Below, piece by piece: positions 8,182 to 16,838 of a stretch of 41,374 nt of DNA; the stretch's first letter is position 1; every line of letters begins with the position of its first letter. Under the pieces are notes generated by a model. That model saw only the letters and a list, made by a program, of their open reading frames with translations. It searched no databases and was not told where the DNA came from. Where the stretch lies: NCBI GenBank assembly GCA_016935555.1, contig JAFGQR010000154.1, positions 1 to 41,374 of the forward strand, in the 5' to 3' direction. This DNA is from Verrucomicrobiota bacterium. GTDB taxonomy: Bacteria; Verrucomicrobiota; Verrucomicrobiia; Limisphaerales; JAFGQR01. A program made the position numbers and the translations under genes.

Positions 8182-9492
8182 ATGCTCGACATCAAACTGA
8201 TACGCGAACGTCCCGATTGGGTGCGGCAGCGCCTCGCCAGCCGCGGGGCAGGGGAGGAGGAACGGGTCGCGGACGTGCTGAAGGCCGATGAGAACCGGCG
8301 CAAGGCGATCGCGGAAGTCGAGCAGCTCAAAGCGGCGCGCAACCAGGCAGCGCGAGACATCGGCGCGCTGATGGGACAGAAAAAGACCGCCGAAGCCGAA
8401 GCCCGAAAGGCGGAGACGCGCGCGATGGGCGACCGGATCGCGCAGCTGGACGCCCTGGTGAAGGAGGCCGATGCGGCGCGCGACGCGCTCCTGCTGCGGC
8501 TCCCCAACCTGCCCCACGAGACCGTGGCCGCCGGCACCGGCCCCGCGGACAACCCCGTGGTGCGCGCGTGGGGCGCCAAGCCGGAGTTCGGCTTCAAACC
8601 CAAGGCGCACGACGCGCTGTGCGAAGAGCTGGAGCTGGTGGATTTCAAGCGGGGGGCCAAACTGGCCGGGAGCGGCTTCCTGCTTTACACGCATTGGGGG
8701 GCGAAGCTGGAGCGCGCCTTGATCCAGTTCATGCTCGACCTGCACACGCGCGAGCACGGGTTCGTCGAGGTCTCGCCGCCCTACCTCGCCAGCCGCGACT
8801 GCATGCTGGGAGTGGGACAGTTGCCGAAGTTCGAAGACCAGGCGTATGCGGTGCAGGAGGGGCTCGACGCGGCCACGCGGGGCAGGCTGTATTTGGTGCC
8901 CACCGCGGAGGCGCCCGTGGCCAACATCCACCGCGACGAGATCCTGCCGGAAAACCGCCTGCCCCTCCGCTACTGCGCCTACAGCCCATGCTTCCGGGCC
9001 GAAGCCGGCGCGGCCGGGGTGGGGACGCGGGGCATGATTCGCGTGCACCAGTTCGACAAGGTGGAGATGATCGAGATTGTGAAGCCGGAGGACAGTTATG
9101 CGGCGCTGGAGCGGATGGTGGGCTGCGCGGAGCGCGTGCTGCAGTTGCTGGAACTGCATTACCGGGTGGTGCTGCTGTGCACCGGCGACATGGGGTTCGC
9201 CAGCGCCAAAACCTACGACCTCGAAGTCTGGGCGCCAGGGCAGGGGAGCTACCTGGAAGTGTCAAGCTGCTCCAATTGCGAGGACTTCCAGGCCCGCCGC
9301 ATGAACCTCCGCTACCGCGCCGGCGCCGGCGACAACCGGTTTCCACACATCCTCAACGGCAGCGGCACCGCGCTGGCCCGACTGTTCGTGGCCCTGCTCG
9401 AAACAGGCCAACAGGCCGACGGCAGCGTGATCCTCCCGGAACCGCTCCGCCCTTACCTGGGCACAAACCGCCTCACCCGCCCCCATCCTTGA
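8182..9492 (+). CDS. serS: Seryl-tRNA synthetase
   Basis: 436 residues, normal length. It charges tRNA-Ser (and tRNA-Sec where present) with serine in the cytoplasm. The N-terminal coiled-coil arm that grips the tRNA long variable arm spans about residues 25-105 and is rich in Lys, Glu and Ala. Class II motif 2 is seen around YSPCFRAEAGAAG and RGMIRVHQFDKVEM, and motif 3 around ILNGSGTALARL. PTAEAPVANIHRDEIL belongs to the core. The frame continues far upstream without a stop, but MLDIKLIRERPDWVRQRL is the canonical SerS N-terminus, so the ATG at 8182 is firm. glgA follows 41 bp downstream. Confidence 0.97.
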   Translation: MLDIKLIRERPDWVRQRLASRGAGEEERVADVLKADENRRKAIAEVEQLKAARNQAARDIGALMGQKKTAEAEARKAETRAMGDRIAQLDALVKEADAARDALLLRLPNLPHETVAAGTGPADNPVVRAWGAKPEFGFKPKAHDALCEELELVDFKRGAKLAGSGFLLYTHWGAKLERALIQFMLDLHTREHGFVEVSPPYLASRDCMLGVGQLPKFEDQAYAVQEGLDAATRGRLYLVPTAEAPVANIHRDEILPENRLPLRYCAYSPCFRAEAGAAGVGTRGMIRVHQFDKVEMIEIVKPEDSYAALERMVGCAERVLQLLELHYRVVLLCTGDMGFASAKTYDLEVWAPGQGSYLEVSSCSNCEDFQARRMNLRYRAGAGDNRFPHILNGSGTALARLFVALLETGQQADGSVILPEPLRPYLGTNRLTRPHP

Positions 9493-9533
9493 GATGTCCC
9501 CCCCCCGCGCCGCCAAGACCGCGCCCCGCCCGA

Positions 9534-10982
9534 ATGAGAATCCTCCTTGCCAGCAGCGAAGTGCATCCCTACTCCAAAACCGGCGGCCTGGCGGACATGG
9601 CCGCCGCCCTGGCCAAGTTCCTCGGCCGCGCCGGCCACCGGGTGGGCGTCGTCACCCCCCTCTACCGGGGAGTCGCCGAACGCTTCGCGTCCCTCCAGCA
9701 CTTCGACTGGCACCTGGACCTGCCGCTGGGCGCCCAGCGCGTCCGGGCCGAGGTGTTCACCCTCGAACCCTCCGAAAACGTCACGTTCTATTTCATCAAG
9801 CAACCGCCGTTCTACGACCGCCCCTGCCTCTACAACGAGCGCGACCTCGATTACCCCGACAACCCGGCGCGCTTCATCTATTTCGCCAAGTGCGTCGCCA
9901 ACCTCGCGCGGTATCTGCCCTGGAAACCCCAGATCCTGCACGGGCACGATTGGCAGGCCGGCGTCGTCCCGCTGCTCGTGTTGCACCAGAAAACCCACGA
10001 GGGATGGTGGGATGCCCCCCGCACCTGCCACACCATCCATAACCTTGCCTACCAGGGCAATTGCCCCCTCGGCGACTACACCCTCACCAACCTGCCCCCC
10101 ACCTACCTCCATGCCCACGGCGCCGAATTCTACGGACGCTTCAGCCTCCTCAAAACCGGCATCGCCTTCGCCGACGTGCTCACCACCGTCAGCCCCCGCT
10201 ACGCCATCGAAATCACCACCCCCCGCCACGGCTGCGGCCTGGACGGCGCCCTGCGCGCCCGCCGGCAATCCCTCGTCGGCGTCCTCAACGGCGTCGACTA
10301 CGACGAGTGGAACACCGAACACAACCGATACCTCAAACACCCCTACAGCGCCCGCAACCTGCAAGGCAAAGCCGCCGAAAAAGCCAGCCTGCAGCAGGAA
10401 CTGCGGCTGCCCCCGCGCCCCGACGTCCCGCTCTTCGCCGCCATCACCCGGCTCGCCCACCAGAAAGGCATCGACCTGCTGCTCGGCGCCCTCATGGAAA
10501 TGCTGGCCTCGGACATCCAGTTCGTCCTCCTCGGCACCGGCCAGCCCAGCCTCGAACATGCCTTCCGCCACCTCGCCAGCCGTTACCCGCACAAAACCGC
10601 CATCCGCATCGCCTTCGACCAGGGCCTCTCCCACCGCATCGAGGCGGGGGCGGATTTCTTCCTCATGCCCTCCGCGTTCGAGCCCTGCGGCCTCAACCAG
10701 ATGTACAGCCTCCGCTACGGCACGCTCCCCATCGTGCGCACCACCGGCGGCCTCGACGACACCGTCGTCGACATCAGCGAGGACCGGAAACACCCGACCG
10801 GCATCAAATTCACGGAATACTCCGCACGCGCCCTGGCCAAGGCGGTTCGCAAGGCCATCGCGTTGTATGAATGTCCGGGGCTGTTTCAGCGCTACCGGCG
10901 CAACGCGATGAAAGCGGATTTTTCGTGGCAGCGCACGGCGCAGCGGTATGTTGAGATTTACGAGCGAGGTGCGGGCGTCTGA
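9534..10982 (+). CDS. glgA: Glycogen (starch) synthase, ADP-glucose type
   Basis: 482 residues, a GT5-family GT-B fold enzyme that extends alpha-1,4-glucan chains from ADP-glucose. The N-terminal MRILLASSEVHPYSKTGGLA carries the KTGGL ADP-glucose-binding motif at 15-19. The catalytic C-terminal region has PSAFEPCGLNQMYSLRYG and the following TGGLDDTV, both hallmark GlgA motifs. The start is the first Met giving this N-terminus. It follows serS closely and may be co-transcribed. No other glycogen genes are in the window. Its end converges on lepB with 223 bp between, including an AT-rich patch. Confidence 0.96.
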   Translation: MRILLASSEVHPYSKTGGLADMAAALAKFLGRAGHRVGVVTPLYRGVAERFASLQHFDWHLDLPLGAQRVRAEVFTLEPSENVTFYFIKQPPFYDRPCLYNERDLDYPDNPARFIYFAKCVANLARYLPWKPQILHGHDWQAGVVPLLVLHQKTHEGWWDAPRTCHTIHNLAYQGNCPLGDYTLTNLPPTYLHAHGAEFYGRFSLLKTGIAFADVLTTVSPRYAIEITTPRHGCGLDGALRARRQSLVGVLNGVDYDEWNTEHNRYLKHPYSARNLQGKAAEKASLQQELRLPPRPDVPLFAAITRLAHQKGIDLLLGALMEMLASDIQFVLLGTGQPSLEHAFRHLASRYPHKTAIRIAFDQGLSHRIEAGADFFLMPSAFEPCGLNQMYSLRYGTLPIVRTTGGLDDTVVDISEDRKHPTGIKFTEYSARALAKAVRKAIALYECPGLFQRYRRNAMKADFSWQRTAQRYVEIYERGAGV

Positions 10983-11205
10983 CGCTGGGGCGGCAACTCG
11001 AGCCACGGGCGCTTTCATTAATTAAATATAACATACATTGTGCGACATAATATCTGCCCCTGACCCGCGCTTAGCCGTCTCCTTGCCGCCTTACCCCCCC
11101 CCATCGCCTCCACGCCCGCCGCCTGCCCCGCCGCCGCCAGCGCGATTCGCTCGCACCTGTCACCCCAGCCCGCTGACCCCTGACACCCATCCGCCTCCGG
11201 CGCCG
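10983..11205. other. Convergent intergenic region with an AT-rich island
   Basis: No convincing gene. Bases about 11016-11063 are strikingly AT-rich (for example TTAATTAAATATAAC at about 11018-11032) inside otherwise very GC-rich DNA. The rest is C-rich. No T-tract hairpin was found, so the terminators of glgA and lepB are not identified. Confidence 0.5.
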
Positions 11206-12507
11206 TCACCGGTGTCCCCAGCCGAAGCGTTCGCTGATCGGCCAGTAGACGAAGTGGGACCGGCCGATGACCGATGCCTGGGGAAAATCCCCCCAATACC
11301 GCGAGTCCAGGCTGTTTCGGGTGTTGTCGCCCATGACCACATAATGTCCGGGCCGGATGCGGATGCTCTGGCCGGCGTGCTCGAGCAGTGGCGGCGGCTT
11401 GGTGGGATCCTGCGGGCGGCCGTGGACATGGCCCACATACCGTTGATCGTTCCAGTGGCCGTAGAGGTTTTCGAAGCCCGGGTCCGACACGCCCAGCGGC
11501 CGGCCGTTGACGACCACGTGGTGGTTGGTGCTGATGCTGACGGTTTCGCCCGGCAGGCCGACCAGGCGCTTGATGTAATACTGGTTCTGGGGCACCTGGC
11601 GCGGATCGATGCCTGCGGTCTGGAACACCACGATCTCGCCCCGGCGGGGGTGTCGGAAGTTGTAGGTGAGGCGGTCGACGAACAGGTGGTCGCCGCTGAC
11701 GACGCGCAGCCTGATGACGTCGTCGCCTTTGCGGTAGGGGGCGGTGCGAAACCCGATGCCGGCGCGGGCGAGCAGGTTTTCCGGGGGGAACCACACGGTG
11801 TGCCATTTATTACCAATTCTAATACTTTGCTTCAAATTAAACAGCAAAAAACGCGTGGCCTCGGTCGCGTCCGTCACCGGCCCGTCGGCCCTGGCGACGA
11901 CGTGGACGTAGCGGACGCCGTGGATCCAGAACCGGAGGAATCGCGCGAGGGGGTTGGGGATGGGGACATCCGTGCGGTCGGCGAGGTTTTCGTGTGTGAT
12001 GCCGTAGAGGGTGGGCTGCATGGAGCCGGTGGGGATTTTGAAGGGCTGGAGGAAGAAGGTGCGGATGCCCATGGCGACGGCCAGGGCGACCAGCAGTACC
12101 TCGATGTTTTCGCGCAGGCCGGCGTGCGGGTAGGGTTTGAGCCACCGGTTGGCGGTCTCTTCCAGGGCCGTCATGGCGTCCGGCAGCCCGGGGCGGCCCG
12201 GGGTGGCGATGGCCTCGCGCACGCGGGCCATGGCGTCGGCGATGCTGGGGATGCTGCGGGGCGGCAGGAGATCCCGCTGCGCGTGGACGAGCTTGCGCAC
12301 GTGCTTGCACATCTGGGTGGCCTGCCGCACGGTGCGCGACAGAAACCAGGCCGCGCTGCAGACGCGGGGGCAGCGCAGGGCCGCCGCGGACGGGGCCGCC
12401 TGCGGGGCGTTTTGACCGGGCGCGGGGCCGTCGGCGGGGGGTGCGGGGGCCGGGGCGGGCTTGCGGTTCGGGTCACGGCGGGGTTGGGGACGCCTTGGGG
12501 GGTTCAT
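11206..12507 (-). CDS. lepB: Signal peptidase I with a large insertion
   Basis: 433 residues, long for the family. It removes signal peptides from exported preproteins at the outer face of the inner membrane. The Pro-rich N-terminus (1-45) and a helical region precede a hydrophobic anchor at about 134-152. Next comes the catalytic-serine box FKIPTGSMQPTL (Ser162). The catalytic lysine is in YIKRLVGLPGE (Lys313), followed by the C-terminal box YVVMGDNTRNSLDSRYWGDF. About 100 extra residues lie between the serine box and SGDHLFVDRLTY, which normally follows soon after. The ATG at 12505-12507 overlaps the lepA stop as ATGA. This keeps the lepA-lepB order seen in many bacteria and suggests translational coupling. 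Confidence 0.92.
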   Translation of the reverse strand: MNPPRRPQPRRDPNRKPAPAPAPPADGPAPGQNAPQAAPSAAALRCPRVCSAAWFLSRTVRQATQMCKHVRKLVHAQRDLLPPRSIPSIADAMARVREAIATPGRPGLPDAMTALEETANRWLKPYPHAGLRENIEVLLVALAVAMGIRTFFLQPFKIPTGSMQPTLYGITHENLADRTDVPIPNPLARFLRFWIHGVRYVHVVARADGPVTDATEATRFLLFNLKQSIRIGNKWHTVWFPPENLLARAGIGFRTAPYRKGDDVIRLRVVSGDHLFVDRLTYNFRHPRRGEIVVFQTAGIDPRQVPQNQYYIKRLVGLPGETVSISTNHHVVVNGRPLGVSDPGFENLYGHWNDQRYVGHVHGRPQDPTKPPPLLEHAGQSIRIRPGHYVVMGDNTRNSLDSRYWGDFPQASVIGRSHFVYWPISERFGWGHR

Positions 12508-14294
12508 GCTTTGAGGACCTCGATGAAGGCTTCCTGCGGGATGTGGACGCGCCCGAAGGATTTCATGCGTTTTTTGCCTTCCTTTTGTTTTTCGAGAAGC
12601 TTGCGTTTCCGGGTGATATCGCCGCCGTAGCACTTGGCGGTGACGTCTTTGCGGAAGGCGCTGACGGTTTCGCGGGCGATGATTTTGCCGCCGATGGCGG
12701 CCTGGATGGCGACCTGGTATTGCTGGTGGGGGATGACCTCCTTGAGCTTGGCGGCCAGGGCGCGTCCCCTGCTCTCGGCCTTGTCGCGGTGCACGATGCA
12801 CGAGAACGCGTCGACGGGCTCGCCGTTGACCAGCATTTCGAGTTTCACCATGTCGGCGGCCATGTAGCCGGCGTGCTCGTAGTCCATCGAGCCGAAGCCG
12901 CGGGTGAGGCTTTTGATGCGGTCGTGAAAGTCGATGAGGATCTCGTTGAGCGGCAGCGCGCTGGTGAGCATGACCCGGCGCGTGTCGAGCGTCTCGGTGT
13001 GGTCCACCGTCCCGCGTTTTTCCGTGACGAGGCTCAGGATGTCCCCGATGTGTTCGTTCGGGCAGATGATGAATCCCCAGACCATGGGCTCTTCGATGGT
13101 GGCGATGTAATTGGGCGGCGGCAGGAAGGCGGGGTTGTCGATCGTCTTGACCGTGCCGTCGGTCAGGTGCACATGGTAGACCACGCTCGGGTAGGTGGCG
13201 ATGATGTCCATGTTGTATTCGCGCCGGAGGCGTTCCTGGACGATTTCCATGTGGAGCAGGCCCAGAAAGCCGCAGCGGAACCCGAAGCCCAGCGCCACGG
13301 AACTCTCCGGCTGGTAGACAAACGCCGAATCGTTGAGCTGCAGCTTCGCGAGGTTCGCCTTCAAGTGTTCGTAGTCCGCCGTGTTGATCGGATACAGCCC
13401 GCTGAACACCATGGGGTGGACCTCTTGGAACCCGGGCAGGTGGTCGGAGGGGTTTTTGGCGTCGGTCAGGGTGTCGCCTATTTTGACGTCCTTGGGCGAT
13501 TTGATGTTGGCCGTGGCGTAGCCGGTTTCGCCCACGCTGAGGGCGTCGCGTTCATAGGGCTTGGGGTTGAAGCTGCCCACCTCCTTGATTTCCACGGTTT
13601 TTCCGGAGTGGAGCAGTTTCAGGTGTTGCCCGGCTTTGAGTTCGCCGTTGAAGATCCGGACATGGGTGACGACGCCCTTGTAGGTATGGAAGTAGGAATC
13701 GAACACGAGGGCCTGCAGGCTCGGCGCGCCGGTGGGCTGAGGGGGCGGGATGTGGCGGACGATGGCTTCGAGGATCTCGTCGATGCCGATCCCCTCCTTG
13801 GCGCTGCAGGAAATGGCGGTGTCCGCGGGGATCGCCAGGATGTCCTCCAACTGGCTTCGGGTTTGGGGCACGTTGGCGTGCGGCAGGTCGATCTTGTTGA
13901 TCACCGGGATGATGGCCAGGTTCCTCTTCATCGCCAGGTGGACATTGGCGACGGTTTGCGCCTCCACCCCCTGGGCGGCGTCCACGATCAGGAGCGCCCC
14001 CTCGCAGGCGCTCAGACTGCGCGACACCTCGTAGGCGAAGTCCACGTGGCCCGGCGTGTCGATCAGGTTCAGCTCGTAACGCTCCCCGTTCCGCGCCTCG
14101 TAATACATGGTGACGGGGTGGGCCTTGATGGTAATGCCGCGCTCGCGCTCCAGCTCCATCGAGTCCAGCAACTGGTCTTGCATCTCGCGGTCACTGATGG
14201 TCCCGGTGCGGTGCAGCAGCCGGTCCGACAAGGTCGTCTTGCCGTGATCAATGTGGGCGATGATGGAAAAATTGCGTATATGTGCGGCGTCCAT
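12504..14294 (-). CDS. lepA: Elongation factor 4 (LepA GTPase)
   Basis: 596 residues, standard length. A ribosome-associated translational GTPase that acts on stalled or mis-translocated ribosomes and in ribosome assembly. Visible motifs are IAHIDHGKTTLSDRLL (P-loop), DTPGHVDFAYEV (G3) and NKIDLP (G4). The LepA-specific C-terminal part has GYMAADMVKLEMLVNGEPVD, and near the end KRKLLEKQKEGKKRMK. The start at MDAAHIRNFSIIAHIDHG is canonical; the frame is open 32 codons further upstream but that extension has no family similarity. It overlaps lepB by ATGA. Its upstream region holds a hexanucleotide repeat and a lone AGGAGG. Confidence 0.97.
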   Translation of the reverse strand: MDAAHIRNFSIIAHIDHGKTTLSDRLLHRTGTISDREMQDQLLDSMELERERGITIKAHPVTMYYEARNGERYELNLIDTPGHVDFAYEVSRSLSACEGALLIVDAAQGVEAQTVANVHLAMKRNLAIIPVINKIDLPHANVPQTRSQLEDILAIPADTAISCSAKEGIGIDEILEAIVRHIPPPQPTGAPSLQALVFDSYFHTYKGVVTHVRIFNGELKAGQHLKLLHSGKTVEIKEVGSFNPKPYERDALSVGETGYATANIKSPKDVKIGDTLTDAKNPSDHLPGFQEVHPMVFSGLYPINTADYEHLKANLAKLQLNDSAFVYQPESSVALGFGFRCGFLGLLHMEIVQERLRREYNMDIIATYPSVVYHVHLTDGTVKTIDNPAFLPPPNYIATIEEPMVWGFIICPNEHIGDILSLVTEKRGTVDHTETLDTRRVMLTSALPLNEILIDFHDRIKSLTRGFGSMDYEHAGYMAADMVKLEMLVNGEPVDAFSCIVHRDKAESRGRALAAKLKEVIPHQQYQVAIQAAIGGKIIARETVSAFRKDVTAKCYGGDITRKRKLLEKQKEGKKRMKSFGRVHIPQEAFIEVLKA

Positions 14295-14584
14295 CACTGT
14301 GCTTGCCGGCCTGGAACACCCATCCCGCCCCGCAGCCCCCCGGCTTGCGCGCGGGGGCGTCCACGGTCCATTCCCAGCCGACGTGCCCAAGGATACCGGC
14401 GTGCGCCCCGAACAAAAGCAAAAACCTCCTGACTCTTACCCTTGCTCTTCATCAGCGCGGCTGTGGCGAGCACGAGCACGAGCACGAGCAAGCGTCAGAA
14501 CCCGCGACCCGGCACCGTGCCCGACTTTCCCAACAGTCCTGGTGGGATGCAAACTGGGGGGGGGAATTCCGGTTCCTCCCCGTC
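14295..14584. other. lepA upstream intergenic region
   Basis: 290 bp between the lepA start and the histidine kinase stop, both on the minus strand. It holds a GAGCAC hexanucleotide repeat and a strong Shine-Dalgarno-like AGGAGG (minus strand, 14425-14430) that is not placed to serve lepA. No clear promoter was identified. Confidence 0.4.
14468..14490 (+). repeat. GAGCAC hexanucleotide tandem repeat
   Basis: Nearly four perfect copies of the 6-bp unit GAGCAC in the intergenic region upstream of lepA. It makes open reading frames coding alternating Val-Leu on the minus strand; these are not considered genes. Confidence 0.8.
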
Positions 14585-16042
14585 TCACCCGCCGGGCGGG
14601 TTTGGCGCGGCGGGGTGCCCCTCCCCTGCCCTGCCGCCCGGGTCGTCGCCATTCCGGCTGAGCCACACGCAGAACTCGGCCCCCTGGCCGGGCCGGCTGT
14701 TGACGGTGACCTTGCCGCGGTGGGCCTCGACGACGGCGCGGACCAGGCTCAGGCCGAGCCCCAGCCCGCGCTGGGAACGGCTCTTGTCGCCGCGGTAAAG
14801 GCGCCCCCAGATTCTTTCCTGTTCCTCGGGGGCGATGCCGATGCCGGTGTCGCGGAACTGGACGAAGGCCATGCCGTTTCTGAGGCCGGCGGCGATGGTC
14901 ACCGAGCCGCCGGCGGGGGTGTATTTGAGGGCGTTGTCGAGGAGGTTGCCGAACACCTGGCGGAGCCGGTTGGGATCGCCCCACGCGTCGCACCGCTGGG
15001 GAAGCCGGGATTCGACGCGCACCTGTTTTTCCTCGGCGACGTATTCGTACATGTCGACGACTTCGCGGATCAGCTGGCACAGGTCCGCGGGCCGGCGCTC
15101 GAGCTTCATGACGCCGGCCTCGGCTTCGGCGATGTCCATCAGCGTTTTGAGCATGCTGAGGACGCGTTCGGACTCCTCGACGCAATCGGCGAGGGCTTCC
15201 CGCGCGGCGTCGGGATTCGCGTGGTCCTGCAGGGCCATTTCCGCCGCCCCGCGCAGCCGGGTGAGGGGCGTGCGCAGGTCGTGGGCGACGTTGTCGAGCG
15301 ATTCGCGCATGGCGACGATCAGGGCCTGGTTCTTGTCGAGCATGGTGTTGAAGAGCCGGACCAGCTCGTTGAGTTCGTTGTCGGCCTTGCGCGAGGGCAC
15401 CCGGGCATCGAGACGGCCGGTATGGACGATGGCGCGCGCGGTGGCGACGATTTGGCGGACGGGGCGCATGGCGCGGTGGGCGAAGAAGGCGCCGGCGCTC
15501 AGGCCGAGCAGGGCCATTGCCGCTGCCGCCGGCAGGATGGTCTTGCGAAACGGCGCCCAGAGGATCTTCCGGCTGTTTGTGCTGCGCCCGACCTGGAGAA
15601 TCGCCTCGTCCGGCATGGGCATCCAGGCGAGGGCGAAGTCCTTCTGCGCGTCTTGGGGAACACGGTTGATTTCGAACTCGCGCCAGAGATCGAACACGCC
15701 CGGCTCGAGGCGGAAGGTGCCCCAATCCCGGGGGACCAGGACGGGCCGGACCACCTTGAGGGGGCTGACGAGGCTGACGTAGAACGAGCGTTCGTCGGCG
15801 GGGTTGTTGTCGCGGGCGGCGCGTTCCTTGAGGGCGTTGAAGCCGCCGGCCTGGTAGACGGCCGCATACTCGCGCAGCCGGGACAGGATGACCTCCTGTT
15901 CTTTGCGTTGGAACTCCTGCGCGACGAGGAAGTAGGCCAGGACGAACAGCGCGGCGGTGCTGGCGGTGAAAATCAGCGCATAGCCCAGGCTGAGCCGGAA
16001 AACGAACCGGCGCGGGATGCGTTTAAGCCGGTCGAAGCGCAT
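14585..16042 (-). CDS. Two-component sensor histidine kinase, heavy-metal/envelope-sensor type
   Basis: 485 residues. TM1 at about 21-41, a periplasmic sensor region of about 42-168, TM2 at about 169-187, then a HAMP linker ([16 protein letters not shown]). The phospho-acceptor box is [14 protein letters not shown] with His254. The ATPase domain shows the N-box [12 protein letters not shown], the G1 box [10 protein letters not shown] and the G2 box [18 protein letters not shown]. This follows the CusS/IrlS-like subgroup layout. The chosen ATG (16040-16042, [13 protein letters not shown]) overlaps the response regulator stop by 20 bp, indicating a coupled operon. The signal is unknown; the htrA neighbour suggests envelope or protein-folding stress (inference). 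Confidence 0.94.
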   Translation of the reverse strand: MRFDRLKRIPRRFVFRLSLGYALIFTASTAALFVLAYFLVAQEFQRKEQEVILSRLREYAAVYQAGGFNALKERAARDNNPADERSFYVSLVSPLKVVRPVLVPRDWGTFRLEPGVFDLWREFEINRVPQDAQKDFALAWMPMPDEAILQVGRSTNSRKILWAPFRKTILPAAAAMALLGLSAGAFFAHRAMRPVRQIVATARAIVHTGRLDARVPSRKADNELNELVRLFNTMLDKNQALIVAMRESLDNVAHDLRTPLTRLRGAAEMALQDHANPDAAREALADCVEESERVLSMLKTLMDIAEAEAGVMKLERRPADLCQLIREVVDMYEYVAEEKQVRVESRLPQRCDAWGDPNRLRQVFGNLLDNALKYTPAGGSVTIAAGLRNGMAFVQFRDTGIGIAPEEQERIWGRLYRGDKSRSQRGLGLGLSLVRAVVEAHRGKVTVNSRPGQGAEFCVWLSRNGDDPGGRAGEGHPAAPNPPGG

Positions 16043-16691
16043 AGCCCACGCCCCGCAGGGTTTGCAGCCGGGTCCTCTCCGGATCGACCTTGCTGCGCAG
16101 CCGGTGCACCAGCACATCCACCACGTTGGTCTGCGGATCGAAACTGTAGTCGAAGATGTGCTCCAGGATCATCGTCTTGGTGACCGTCCGCCCGGAGTTG
16201 CGCATCAGGTATTCGAGCAGGGCAAACTCGCGCGGTTGGAGTTCGATGACCTCCGCGCCCCGCATGACTTCCCGCCGGATCAGGTCCAGCGTGAGGTCGC
16301 CGACGACCAGGCGCGTCGGTTCCGCAGCCCGGGTCGCCCGCCGGATCAGCGCCTGGATGCGCGCCAGCAGCTCGCTAAATGCAAACGGCTTCGTGAGATA
16401 ATCGTCGCCGCCGGCCTGCAGCCCCTTCACGCGGTCGTCCACGGACGCTTTGGCGCTGAGGATGATGACGGGCGTGCCGAGTTTCCGGCTGCGCAGCCGC
16501 TGGATGAGGCTCAGGCCGTCCAGCCTGGGCAGCATCAGGTCCACAATCAGCGCGTCGTAGGCCGTCGTCTCGGCCAGGACCAGCGCCGCCTCGCCGTCGC
16601 CACACTGGTCCACCGCGAATCCCGCCTGCTTCAACCCCTTCACCACAAACGAGGCGATCTTCGGGTCATCCTCGACCACCAATATGCGCAT
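16023..16691 (-). CDS. OmpR/CusR-family response regulator
   Basis: 222 residues. The receiver domain begins [20 protein letters not shown]; the acidic pair is followed by phospho-acceptor Asp51 in [12 protein letters not shown], and [12 protein letters not shown] carries the conserved Lys. The C-terminal winged-helix domain has [20 protein letters not shown] and [13 protein letters not shown], typical of OmpR/PhoB DNA binding. The start at MRILVV is preferred over MHMMGDG seven codons earlier (to 16712) because receiver domains begin at this point. It lies downstream of htrA, separated by a hairpin, and overlaps its kinase. A palindrome upstream of htrA is a candidate target. Confidence 0.95.
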   Translation of the reverse strand: MRILVVEDDPKIASFVVKGLKQAGFAVDQCGDGEAALVLAETTAYDALIVDLMLPRLDGLSLIQRLRSRKLGTPVIILSAKASVDDRVKGLQAGGDDYLTKPFAFSELLARIQALIRRATRAAEPTRLVVGDLTLDLIRREVMRGAEVIELQPREFALLEYLMRNSGRTVTKTMILEHIFDYSFDPQTNVVDVLVHRLRSKVDPERTRLQTLRGVGYALRPA

Positions 16692-16754
16692 GCCGTCGCC
16701 CATCATGTGCAAAGCCGTTGCCGGAGCAAGGAAAAGTGCGCGGTTCGTCGTCGG

Positions 16755-16789
16755 ACCGCGGGCTTCCCCGCGCCGGGAAAGGCCGCGGT
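16755..16789. repeat. Long GC-rich inverted repeat between htrA and the response regulator
   Basis: Arms ACCGCGGGCTTCCC (16755-16768) and GGGAAAGGCCGCGGT (16775-16789) around a 6-nt loop. They pair almost throughout, with a central mismatch/bulge. There is no adjacent T-tract, so it is not a standard intrinsic terminator. An mRNA processing or stability hairpin that lowers downstream expression is plausible. Confidence 0.55.
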
Positions 16790-16838
16790 GAGAAGGACGC
16801 GTGCGCCCGCGCGCAGGCCCGCCAACCCGCCGGCCGGA

